Source of the DNA: CAYWBI01 sp964456445
GTDB taxonomy: Bacteria; Calditrichota; Calditrichia; Calditrichales; J004
Direction: 5' to 3'
Length of the DNA: 8,774 nt
NCBI GenBank assembly: GCA_964456445.1
Contig: CAYWBI010000160.1
Coordinates: forward strand, 1-8,774
This document shows, piece after piece, positions 1 to 5,887 of this stretch (positions within the stretch are counted from its first letter, which is position 1; every line of letters starts with the position of its first letter). Both the position numbers and the translations under genes were made by a program. Under the pieces are notes generated by a model that saw only the letters and a program-made list of their open reading frames with translations, did no database searches and was not told the DNA's origin.

Positions 1-2
1 AA

Positions 3-197
3 ATTAACGGGTTTTTATCAGATTTTTCTTTAGGTTATGCAAAGGTTTCTATTAAAGTTAATAAAGATGCCAAAACTATACGAAAATTAAAATTGATTAC
101 TCACGCTATTTCACATAGAGCTAAAAATTTGTATATTCATCCTATGTCTGTTTATAGTGTCATAGTGCTATGGATATCCCCCGTACAAAATTCTTAA
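3..197 (+). CDS. Possible C-terminal end of an unknown gene (partial)
   Basis: The frame is open from the left edge for 64 codons and stops at TAA 195-197. The translation is basic in its middle (KVNKDAKTIRKLKLITH) and ends in a hydrophobic stretch (SVYSVIVLWISPV). I recognise no family. A run of 64 codons without a stop is modestly unlikely by chance in DNA this AT-rich, but it does not prove coding. If real, the gene would converge on the minus-strand epimerase operon. Sequence to the left is needed to tell a true gene end from a chance frame. Confidence 0.2.
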   Translation: MNGFLSDFSLGYAKVSIKVNKDAKTIRKLKLITHAISHRAKNLYIHPMSVYSVIVLWISPVQNS

Positions 198-325
198 ATC
201 TTTCGGCGTTCTCTCTTGCCTTTTTTGCAATTACGAATACGGTTAACGGATCGGTTGTTTTAACAGCAGACGAGAATATAACTATCCAGAATCCTTACAA
301 TTATATCTTACCTCTTTTTAGGTAA
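170..325 (+). CDS. Possible 51-residue secreted peptide or gene remnant
   Basis: ATG at 170 opens a 51-codon frame ending at TAA 323-325. The N-terminus looks like a signal peptide: basic residues R5 and K7, then a hydrophobic core (FLNLSAFSLAFFAI), then a polar stretch (NTVNGS). No Shine-Dalgarno sequence precedes it, and it overlaps the frame that ends at 197. The stop codon lies in the right arm of a 9-bp inverted repeat. It could be a small exported peptide, the 5' remnant of a decayed secreted-protein gene, or chance. An antisense frame over the same bases weakens the case. Confidence 0.18.
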   Translation: MDIPRTKFLNLSAFSLAFFAITNTVNGSVVLTADENITIQNPYNYILPLFR

Positions 326-347
326 GATTAAACCGTATTTTAGGTAA
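305..347. repeat. TTACCT/AGGTAA inverted and direct repeats
   Basis: ATCTTACCT at 305-313 and AGGTAAGAT at 320-328 form a perfect 9-bp inverted repeat around a 6-base spacer. A second direct copy of TTTTAGGTAA (316-325) occurs at 338-347, 22 bases downstream, which is about two helical turns. No T-run follows the hairpin on either strand, so it does not look like an intrinsic terminator. The spacing would suit a DNA-binding protein, but no promoter is evident nearby. Confidence 0.4.
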
Positions 348-441
348 AATGCTTACATCAAAACAGCAGAGTTCCGTTCACTATTAAAGCTAAATGATTA
401 TTAATACTTTTCAGGCTTCATAAAGCTGAGAGATTAAAATC

Positions 442-472
442 AAAAAACCAGTCGGTTGGGACCAACCGCCTG
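442..472 (-). terminator. Intrinsic terminator after the epimerase gene
   Basis: Read on the minus strand, CAG, a G-A mismatch, CGGTTG, a short loop, CAACCG and CTG form a hairpin whose 6-bp core (453-458 with 463-468) is extended by three more pairs (449-451 with 470-472). A run of six T follows (complement of the A-run at 442-447). It starts nine bases past the stop codon of the epimerase gene and so probably ends the whole minus-strand transcript. Confidence 0.8.
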
Positions 473-480
473 CTTTTAAT

Positions 481-1437
481 TTATAAACCAAGAATATGCT
501 TATTGGCTACAAACCAATCAACGGTCTTTTTTAAACTGTCACCGATCTTGTGTTTGCCTTCATAACCGATCAGTTCTTTTGCAAGGGAAATATCGGCCAA
601 CGAATGTTTGATATCGCCAGGGCGCTCGTCGGCATGTTTGGCCTGTAAATTTTTACCAAGCAATGTGTTCAGTTCGGCGGCCAGTTCGTTAAGTGTAATG
701 CGCTCTCCACAGGCAATATTCATTACTTTACCCGAGGCTTTCTTTGGGGCCTTGCATGCCAAAAGGTTGGCTTCAATTACGTTGTCGATATAGGTGAAAT
801 CACGGCTTGTTTCACCATCCCCAAAAATAGTGGGCGGGGTATTCATTAATAATGCCCTGACAAATTTTGGAATAACCGCGGAATAAAATGAATTCGGGTC
901 TTGCCGGCGTCCGTAAATATTAAAATAACGCAACGCTACTGTTTCCAGGCCATATACATTATAGAACGCCTTACAATAGTTTTCTCCGGCCAGTTTATTG
1001 ACAGCGTACGGCGATAATGGGGAAGTGGGCATGGTTTCAACCTTGGGTAGGGTGGGTGATTCACCATAGGCCGATGAGGATGCAGCCATTACAAATTTTT
1101 TAACACCGGATTCTTTTGCGGCATATAAAAGGTTTAAGCTGCCGTTCGTATTTACATCGTTACTCTCCAGCGGGGTTTCAACCGATCTTGGCACAGAGGG
1201 CAGTGCCGCTTCATGCAAAACATAATCCACATCTTTCATTACTTCCATCACCGTGTTCAGGTAACGGATATCACCCTGAACAAATTCGATTTTATCCAAA
1301 TATGGTTGAATATTTTCAATTTTTCCTGTTGATAAATTATCTATAACCCTTACTTTATCCCCATTTTGTACAATTCTTTCCACAAGGTTGGAACCAATAA
1401 AACCGGCGCCTCCCGTAACTAAATATCGATCGCTCAT
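481..1437 (-). CDS. UDP-N-acetylglucosamine 4-epimerase-like SDR enzyme (WbpP/TviC type)
   Basis: This 318-residue extended short-chain dehydrogenase/reductase should interconvert UDP-GlcNAc and UDP-GalNAc, or their uronic acid forms, in the cytoplasm to supply surface polysaccharide. Visible features are the NAD-binding TGGAGFIG at residues 8-15, D33 at the end of the second strand (typical of NAD preference), the SSSAYG segment at 120-125, and the catalytic pair Y144/K148. Segments such as PSVPRSVETP, RYFNIYGRRQDPN and GETSRDFTYIDN closely resemble WbpP, WbgU and TviC, which favours N-acetylated UDP-sugars over plain GalE substrates. The exact substrate cannot be fixed by eye. ATG at 1437 is supported by AAGGAG five bases upstream. 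It follows the sugar isomerase gene by 177 bases, so it may be read through or have its own promoter. Confidence 0.9.
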   Translation of the reverse strand: MSDRYLVTGGAGFIGSNLVERIVQNGDKVRVIDNLSTGKIENIQPYLDKIEFVQGDIRYLNTVMEVMKDVDYVLHEAALPSVPRSVETPLESNDVNTNGSLNLLYAAKESGVKKFVMAASSSAYGESPTLPKVETMPTSPLSPYAVNKLAGENYCKAFYNVYGLETVALRYFNIYGRRQDPNSFYSAVIPKFVRALLMNTPPTIFGDGETSRDFTYIDNVIEANLLACKAPKKASGKVMNIACGERITLNELAAELNTLLGKNLQAKHADERPGDIKHSLADISLAKELIGYEGKHKIGDSLKKTVDWFVANKHILGL

Positions 1438-1456
1438 TCTTGCTCCTTAATACTAT

Positions 1457-1498
1457 ATTATAACGTATATGATTTCAACCTGAAGAATCCAATGTCAA
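1457..1498 (-). promoter_or_regulatory. Weak candidate promoter before the epimerase gene
   Basis: On the minus strand a perfect TATAAT (complement of 1457-1462) lies 19 bases before the epimerase ATG, but nothing at the proper distance resembles a -35 box. A TTGACA (complement of 1493-1498) lies further upstream, and its best -10 partner at 18 bases is AATCAT. Neither pair is convincing. The 177-base gap and the good Shine-Dalgarno site make separate transcription of the epimerase plausible. Confidence 0.25.
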
Positions 1499-1614
1499 AT
1501 GTGTGGCAAGGAATCAATCATGGTAATTAAAATTTATGCACTAATGAAAATAAATATTCATGCTAAAAGATACTATCGTTTTAAATGGGGAAATCTTCAG
1601 CGTAATCCATGGAA

Positions 1615-2211
1615 TTAACTGCCATAACAAATTGTTTCCACATTTTCACATAGGATATGATAAACAACCAGGTGTGCTTCCTGAATATGCTGTGTCTCTT
1701 TACCGGGAATTATGATGGAACGGTCGCAGTAATTTTTTAGCTCACCGCCATTGCTCCCAAGCAGACCAATTGTTTTCAGTCCTCTATTCCTGGCCATTTC
1801 CGCAGCTTTAATAAGGTTCCGTGAATTGCCACTGGTGGAAATTAAAATGAAAATGTCCCCTTCGTTCCCTAAGCCCTGCACCTGTCGTGCAAAAACATTT
1901 TCAAAACCAATATCATTGCCACCGGCTGTCAAAATAGAAGTGTCAACTGTAAGCGCAATGGCGGGTATGGCGGGTCGGTCTATCTCTTTATTCAAACGGA
2001 TAATAAGTTCTGCGGCAATATGCTGGGCGTCGGCAGCGCTGCCACCATTGCCTGCAATTAATATTTTATTACCTTCCTTTACGCTGTGAACCAATAATTC
2101 GCTGGCATCAATAATGTCTTCTGAACAAGAATTTAGTGTATCCTGTAACACAGAAAGCGACTTCTGAAAATGATTTTTAATATGACTTGCTATGTTAGAT
2201 TTATATGTCAT
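1615..2211 (-). CDS. gmhA: GmhA-like phosphoheptose isomerase (SIS domain)
   Basis: This 198-residue single-domain SIS protein is close to the usual 190-200 of GmhA, which converts sedoheptulose 7-phosphate to D-glycero-D-manno-heptose 7-phosphate, the first step of ADP-heptose synthesis for LPS core or S-layer glycans. The phosphate-binding segments GNGGSAADAQH (54-64) and STSGNS (125-130) are present. H64/E68 (H-x3-E) and Q177/H185 (Q-x7-H) match the metal and catalytic positions of the family. The start chosen is ATG at 2211, with AAAGG six bases upstream; an in-frame GTG at 2232 would add seven residues but has no clear site. The start lies inside the end of the upstream synthase gene (11-base overlap), which implies translational coupling. 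DiaA-like or other SIS roles are possible, but the motif set favours heptose. No heptose kinase or epimerase gene is seen nearby. Confidence 0.82.
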   Translation of the reverse strand: MTYKSNIASHIKNHFQKSLSVLQDTLNSCSEDIIDASELLVHSVKEGNKILIAGNGGSAADAQHIAAELIIRLNKEIDRPAIPAIALTVDTSILTAGGNDIGFENVFARQVQGLGNEGDIFILISTSGNSRNLIKAAEMARNRGLKTIGLLGSNGGELKNYCDRSIIIPGKETQHIQEAHLVVYHILCENVETICYGS

Positions 2212-2947
2212 TAATGGCCTTTCGAAAATCACGAATGGTTGATAAATTGTCTTTTGTTTGGAAATGATTGCCGATAACTACAATATCCGCTCCGGCCCTG
2301 GCAATACTTCCCGCGGCTTGAGGAGTTCGTATCCCGCCCCCTACGATAACAGGGATCGATACGGCAGATTTGACTGCTCTTATTATGCTTTCCGGCACAC
2401 TTTGATCCGCTCCGCTGCCTGCTTCAAGATAAATGGTTTTAAACCCTAAGTATTCCGCAGCCAAAGCATGCGCTACTGTCAAATCAGGTTTCGCAGAGGG
2501 GATTGGTTTGGTATTACTAACAAATTCAACTGTGGTGGTTGTTCCCGACTCGATAAGTAGATAAGCGGTCGAAATGGCCTCAAGCTGCATGGCTCTAATG
2601 GCCGGGGCAGCCATGATATGATTCCCGATTAAATAATCAGGATTTCTGCCGCTTAACAAAGACAGGAATAAAATGGCGTCCGCTTGTTTGGATATTTGAT
2701 TGTGACTGCCAGGAAAAAGAATAACCGGGATATTGAGTAACTGTTTTTTTATGGCAGATATTTTTTCGTTAAAAAAAGGCCGTGAAATTAAACTTCCGCC
2801 AAATAACAGGATATCTACCCCTCCGGAAATAATTCCGGCGGTTAAATTTGCAATATCGTTTATTTCAATTTCATCCGGATCAACCAACAAGGCAAATAGG
2901 GCCCGCTTCGTTTTTAACGATGTGAGAATGTTGTTATATGTCTTCAT
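2201..2947 (-). CDS. GGGPS-family geranylgeranyl/heptaprenylglyceryl phosphate synthase
   Basis: This TIM-barrel prenyltransferase of about 248 residues joins a polyprenyl diphosphate to sn-glycerol 1-phosphate, the first ether bond of archaeal-type lipids. Family marks, numbered from ATG 2947, are LLVDPDE near 20-26 (metal/diphosphate side), FPGSHNQIS 78-86, YLEAGSGA 173-180 (glycerol phosphate pocket), GGGIRTP 203-209 and IGN 225-227 (phosphate grip). The length is normal and no key motif is missing. ATG 2947 gives an N-terminus (MKTYNNIL) like that of relatives; ATG 2956 and TTG 2971 are in-frame alternatives, and no Shine-Dalgarno sequence supports any of them. Such enzymes are known in Archaea, Bacillota (PcrB) and FCB bacteria. 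Chain length and product cannot be read from sequence alone. The next gene overlaps its end. Confidence 0.88.
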   Translation of the reverse strand: MKTYNNILTSLKTKRALFALLVDPDEIEINDIANLTAGIISGGVDILLFGGSLISRPFFNEKISAIKKQLLNIPVILFPGSHNQISKQADAILFLSLLSGRNPDYLIGNHIMAAPAIRAMQLEAISTAYLLIESGTTTTVEFVSNTKPIPSAKPDLTVAHALAAEYLGFKTIYLEAGSGADQSVPESIIRAVKSAVSIPVIVGGGIRTPQAAGSIARAGADIVVIGNHFQTKDNLSTIRDFRKAINDI

Positions 2948-3006
2948 TATACTCATAATTTTTGAAGTCAACTTAAATCAGACTACTTTTTTAAGCAAAG
3001 AAAATA

Positions 3007-3657
3007 TTAATGGGTCCGCAGTAAATATGCCGCTTCAGCGCCAAAAGTGAAAAGAAATTCCAATGGATTTAACTCAAAAGGAAATTTGTTCGGTAACGGC
3101 CATTCTTTTGAATACTTTAAATCCATATTATCCAATAAGGGAAACAATGTATTTGTATCGGCAATGGCGCCATAGCCACTGACAGGGAAATTATCTTTAA
3201 TATGTTGCAGTAATTGCCCCGTTGATATCTGTTCCTTGAAATACCCGGATAATTTAATTATATCTCCGCGAAATTGAAATGCGCTTTTGTAAAAATCCAA
3301 CAGGGAATATAGAACATCCACCAGGTAAATATTGGGGACCCGGTATATTACTTTTAAGCGTGGATAGTAATATTCAAAAAACGGTAAATTATGATAAAGA
3401 TGATATAAAGATTTTAAATGGTTTTCCGTCCAGTTTTCATCCCGGCGTATTTTTTTTTGAGAAATGGCGACAGGCTTCCCGCTGTGTTCCACAGGAATGC
3501 TTAGGTAAGGCCGGGATGGATTAAAACGTGCGCGTGTCAATCGGGAACGTTTTACAAATTGAAAGTGATCGGTAAAAAATATATAATCATCGTTTACAAG
3601 GTTTGCAAGTTCCTGAAGTGTCGGTAAATAACAGGGATAGAAAAAAGAAAAAATCAT
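3007..3657 (-). CDS. WbqC-like family protein
   Basis: This 216-residue soluble protein belongs to the WbqC family, found in O-antigen and other glycan gene clusters, where some members are implicated in modifying sugars. The chemistry of most is unsettled. Family-like segments are FYPCYLPTLQELANLVN at the N-terminus (in place of the usual QP-x-YLP), FFTDHFQFVKRSRLTRARF (27-45), LSIPV (52-56), and W76 with HLKSLYHLYHNLPFF (80-94). The C-terminus, with PLEFLFTFG, also fits the family. ATG at 3657 overlaps the TGA of the upstream acyltransferase gene as ATGA. No Shine-Dalgarno sequence is visible, so translation probably depends on re-initiation after the upstream gene. That coupling suggests the two proteins act together. 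Confidence 0.8.
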   Translation of the reverse strand: MIFSFFYPCYLPTLQELANLVNDDYIFFTDHFQFVKRSRLTRARFNPSRPYLSIPVEHSGKPVAISQKKIRRDENWTENHLKSLYHLYHNLPFFEYYYPRLKVIYRVPNIYLVDVLYSLLDFYKSAFQFRGDIIKLSGYFKEQISTGQLLQHIKDNFPVSGYGAIADTNTLFPLLDNMDLKYSKEWPLPNKFPFELNPLEFLFTFGAEAAYLLRTH

Positions 3658-4787
3658 TGTTTTTTGTTTATTATCGGTCTTACCATGGATTTTACACCGA
3701 TTAGCAGTTTTTCAATTTGCAATAAAAAACTGCCTCTCAGGCTGCATGAATATTCAAGCTTATAGAGATAGCGCACCTTGTCGGTCCATTTATATTTATA
3801 TGCTTCGCTTCCGCGCATAAAATCAAACTCAACACAATTATGGTCCATGGCATGGTTAATGGCAAAAAGAATAAGCTGATTGCCTAATGCATATTTTGCA
3901 AACTCGGGATTAAAACCGGCCTGCAGGTACATAAGCCGACCATTAAATTCCAAACAATATAAAAGGCCGATCGGTTTTTCATCGAAAGTAACGACAAATA
4001 ATTTTAAAATATCTTGCTTCAAAAAGATACGGCTCATTTCCGTGTGAAAAGCCCCCCGAATTTCATAAAGAAATTTAGTTGCTTTGTTTTGATCGCTAAA
4101 ACGTAAATGATGTAGTTCAAATAGCGCTCTTATCAATCCCGGCAGTTCTGTTTCATCTTCGACCCGGTACATTTTTAAGGACGCGTCTTTTTTTATCTTA
4201 TTCCGTGTCCGTCGTAATGAAGACTTCATGTTTTTTGAAAGGGATTTTAATAAAGCATCTTCATTTTCGGGCAGGGGGAGATATGGGCAGGTTGAGGTGA
4301 TTCTGGAATGTGTGGTTTTTGAAAAACCTGAAAAAAGTTCATCCTTAAATTTATATAGCCTGGAACTGCTTTTTAGATTGTTGAATGAAATCATGTCCAG
4401 TGAATTAAATATGTCTTTTATTTCCGGGTTATCGAATATCCTTTTAATTTTGTCCGTCTCAATGTCAGGATTACAAATAATATCCAGATAATCACTGGAT
4501 TCATAGTCGGTACCGAGATATTTAATTTGTTTAAAGGAAAGGCCATAGCGAACATTCGTACGTACAAAAAGAGGAAGAATTAAATCCAGCTTTGCACCGT
4601 TTTCAGAGGCCGTGATGATAATTAGCTGAGGCGGATATTTGTAGTTGCTCTTATAATTTAGCCACCAATTGTACATCCAATGCCAGGTAAGGAACGGGCT
4701 GTTAAGTTTACTTTCTGATAAGAGGGAAGTCCATTTTTCTTCAAGTGTACGAAATGCATCATCGCTTTTTGTGATTTTAATGATCAT
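3654..4787 (-). CDS. GNAT acyltransferase of the CelD/FemAB-like type
   Basis: This 377-residue protein has the double-GNAT layout of the CelD/BcsL and FemAB-like acetyltransferases (Pfam Acetyltransf_6 type). Marks are SPFLTWHWMYNWW (30-42), a basic helix NMKSSLRRTRNKIKK (186-200) typical between the halves, and FDFMRGSEAYKYKW (321-334), the C-terminal family signature. Relatives transfer acyl or aminoacyl groups onto cell-surface polysaccharide, sugar nucleotides or peptidoglycan precursors. The substrate here is unknown. There is no signal peptide, so it should be cytoplasmic, possibly at the inner membrane face through the hydrophobic and basic C-terminus. It is the first gene of the minus-strand operon, with a promoter about 18 bases before its ATG and only a weak ribosome site (AAAGAA), and it overlaps the WbqC-like gene by four bases. 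Confidence 0.82.
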   Translation of the reverse strand: MIIKITKSDDAFRTLEEKWTSLLSESKLNSPFLTWHWMYNWWLNYKSNYKYPPQLIIITASENGAKLDLILPLFVRTNVRYGLSFKQIKYLGTDYESSDYLDIICNPDIETDKIKRIFDNPEIKDIFNSLDMISFNNLKSSSRLYKFKDELFSGFSKTTHSRITSTCPYLPLPENEDALLKSLSKNMKSSLRRTRNKIKKDASLKMYRVEDETELPGLIRALFELHHLRFSDQNKATKFLYEIRGAFHTEMSRIFLKQDILKLFVVTFDEKPIGLLYCLEFNGRLMYLQAGFNPEFAKYALGNQLILFAINHAMDHNCVEFDFMRGSEAYKYKWTDKVRYLYKLEYSCSLRGSFLLQIEKLLIGVKSMVRPIINKKQ

Positions 4788-4811
4788 AAATACATTCTTT
4801 TGTTTTGATTA

Positions 4812-4841
4812 ATTATAGTAATCGGCATGATAAAGAGTTAA
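4812..4841 (-). promoter_or_regulatory. Promoter of the envelope operon
   Basis: On the minus strand TTAACT (complement of 4836-4841, four of six to TTGACA) and a perfect TATAAT (complement of 4812-4817) are 18 bases apart. Transcription would begin near 4805, leaving a leader of about 18 bases before the acyltransferase ATG. It faces away from the ribosomal protein promoter, with about 70 bases between the two -35 boxes. Confidence 0.6.
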
Positions 4842-4887
4842 CTTAATCATTCAAAATAATATCACTCAAGCCGAAAAATGGAAATAA

Positions 4888-4940
4888 TCTTATAAAATCA
4901 AAAAAAGAATCTTGACAGCCGACATAATCGGGATTAAATT
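4888..4940 (+). promoter_or_regulatory. rplM-rpsI promoter with A/T-rich upstream tract
   Basis: A perfect -35 TTGACA (4912-4917) is followed after 17 bases by TAAATT (4935-4940), four of six to the -10 consensus. An A/T-rich tract with seven consecutive A lies directly upstream (4888-4911) and resembles an UP element, as expected for strongly expressed ribosomal protein genes. The predicted start near 4947 gives a leader of only about 29 bases, with no obvious hairpin, leaving little room for an L13-type autoregulatory structure. Confidence 0.65.
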
Positions 4941-4965
4941 ACCTGCTCTTTTAAAATTCGATAGC

Positions 4966-4970
4966 GGAGG
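4966..4970 (+). promoter_or_regulatory. Shine-Dalgarno site that fixes the rplM TTG start
   Basis: GGAGG lies five bases before TTG 4976. There is no ATG at a usable distance, and the TTG gives the normal L13 N-terminus, so the site and the protein length agree on the rare start codon. Confidence 0.8.
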
Positions 4971-4975
4971 CATCC

Positions 4976-5416
4976 TTGAAAACATATATAGCAAAAGAAA
5001 AAGAAATCAATTCCTGTAAAGAGTGGTACGTTATAGACGCGGAAGGTCAAACATTAGGACGATTGGCCAGCCAGATAGCGCATATTCTAAAAGGAAAGCA
5101 TAAGCCAATTTATGCGCCACATTATGATGTAGGTGATTTTGTTGTTGTAGTAAACGCGGCTAAAATTCATCTTACAGGTAATAAAATGGGGCAGAAAAGT
5201 TATTTTCGCCACTCGGGGTACCCCGGCGGTGAAAAATATACATCGGTTGCGGTGATGTTACAACGTCACCCCGAACGTGTTCTGCAATTTGCCGTAAAGG
5301 GGATGTTGCCCAAGAATAGCCTGGGCCGTCAAATGATCTCCAAGTTAAAAATATATGCCGACGGCACACATCCGCATATGGCGCAACAACCCAAAGAATT
5401 AAAATTAGCTAATTAG
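4976..5416 (+). CDS. rplM: Large ribosomal subunit protein uL13
   Basis: uL13 (L13) is an early-assembling protein of the 50S subunit that binds 23S rRNA. The 146-residue length is usual. Family segments are WYVIDAEGQTLGRLASQIA (17-35), DFVVVVNAAKIHLTGNK (54-70), the tract around YFRHSGYPGG (76-85), and VKGMLPKNSLGRQM (107-120), the last being the classic L13 signature. It starts at TTG 4976 behind GGAGG. rpsI follows after 14 bases, the near-universal bacterial pairing. In some bacteria L13 represses its own operon; the very short leader here shows no clear structure for that. Confidence 0.98.
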   Translation: MKTYIAKEKEINSCKEWYVIDAEGQTLGRLASQIAHILKGKHKPIYAPHYDVGDFVVVVNAAKIHLTGNKMGQKSYFRHSGYPGGEKYTSVAVMLQRHPERVLQFAVKGMLPKNSLGRQMISKLKIYADGTHPHMAQQPKELKLAN

Positions 5417-5430
5417 TAAAGGCGATTTAA

Positions 5431-5817
5431 ATGGAACAATATATTTCTGTCGGTAGAAGAAAACAGTCTGTTGCACGGGTACGCATGGCCCCGGGCAATG
5501 GGAAAGTTATAGTAAACAAGCGCGAACTTCTTGATTATTTTAAACGTGAAACATTGTTGATGGATATTATGCAGCCATTGCAAATTACCGAGAATGTAGA
5601 AAATTTTGATTTTTCCATTCGCGTAAATGGCGGCGGGTTATCCGGTCAGGCCGGTGCCGTACGGCTGGGGATTGCCCGGGCCTTAATACAATATTCCGAA
5701 GACTACAGAACTTCGTTAAAACGAGCAGGTTTTCTGACCCGTGATCCGAGAGAAACAGAGCGGAAAAAATATGGTCTTGCCAAGGCCCGTAAAAGATTTC
5801 AATTTTCAAAACGTTAA
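5431..5817 (+). CDS. rpsI: Small ribosomal subunit protein uS9
   Basis: uS9 (S9) sits in the head of the 30S subunit, with its C-terminal tail reaching the P-site tRNA anticodon stem. The 128-residue protein has the YISVGRRKQSVARVRM opening (4-19), the glycine-rich NGGGLSGQAGAVRLGIARAL (66-85) signature, and the basic tail ending in the conserved SKR that contacts tRNA. AAAGG eight bases before ATG 5431 supports the start. It is the last gene of the rplM-rpsI unit; a hairpin terminator begins eight bases past its stop. Confidence 0.98.
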   Translation: MEQYISVGRRKQSVARVRMAPGNGKVIVNKRELLDYFKRETLLMDIMQPLQITENVENFDFSIRVNGGGLSGQAGAVRLGIARALIQYSEDYRTSLKRAGFLTRDPRETERKKYGLAKARKRFQFSKR

Positions 5818-5824
5818 ACTATAT

Positions 5825-5851
5825 GCCAGGTTTATCCTGGCTATTTTTTTT
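5825..5851 (+). terminator. Intrinsic terminator after rpsI
   Basis: GCCAGG (5825-5830), loop TTTAT and CCTGGC (5836-5841) form a 6-bp GC-rich stem followed by TA and eight T (5844-5851). It separates rplM-rpsI from rpsB-tsf-pyrH-frr. The short stem may allow some read-through. Confidence 0.8.
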
Positions 5852-5875
5852 GATGTAACTAAAACACACACGTGT

Positions 5876-5883
5876 TATATATA
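5876..5883 (+). promoter_or_regulatory. Candidate -10 region for the rpsB operon
   Basis: The 8-base TATATATA tract 74 bases before the rpsB start is the best -10 candidate after the rpsI terminator. No good -35 lies 16-18 bases upstream; TTGATG at 5850-5855 is 20 bases from the first TATATA. It is flanked by short GTGT/ACAC arms. A start near 5888 would place the +1 at the GGG that begins the structured leader. Confidence 0.35.
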
Positions 5884-5887
5884 CACA

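Larger units (their letters stand above)
1..441. other. Left-edge region without a confident gene
   Basis: This stretch of about 440 bases lies downstream of the minus-strand operon and carries no recognisable gene. It holds an open plus-strand frame entering from the left edge (stop at 195-197), a 51-codon plus-strand frame (170-325), and an antisense frame of about 44 codons without a good start over roughly 160-294. It also holds a cluster of TTACCT/AGGTAA repeats at 305-347. Overlapping short frames on both strands, none with a clear ribosome binding site, suit either non-coding DNA or the decayed end of an older gene. Confidence 0.5.

Noticed and set aside
1552..1573. AT-only hairpin (ATGAA/TTCAT) between the isomerase and epimerase genes as a terminator
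   Set aside because: Only five A/T-rich pairs and no T-run follows on the minus strand.
1520..1618. 32-codon plus-strand frame with AAGGA seven bases upstream, in the gap between the epimerase and isomerase genes
   Set aside because: It is short, runs antisense to the operon, overlaps the end of the isomerase gene and has no recognisable similarity; one good ribosome-like site is not enough.
1751..2089. 112-codon plus-strand frame
   Set aside because: It lies wholly antisense to the SIS-domain gene, whose motifs are intact.
2946..2971. TTGACT and TATAAT on the minus strand before the GGGPS gene, resembling an internal promoter
   Set aside because: The spacer is only 14 bases and the TATAAT overlaps the likely ATG start, so a transcript would lack a usable leader.
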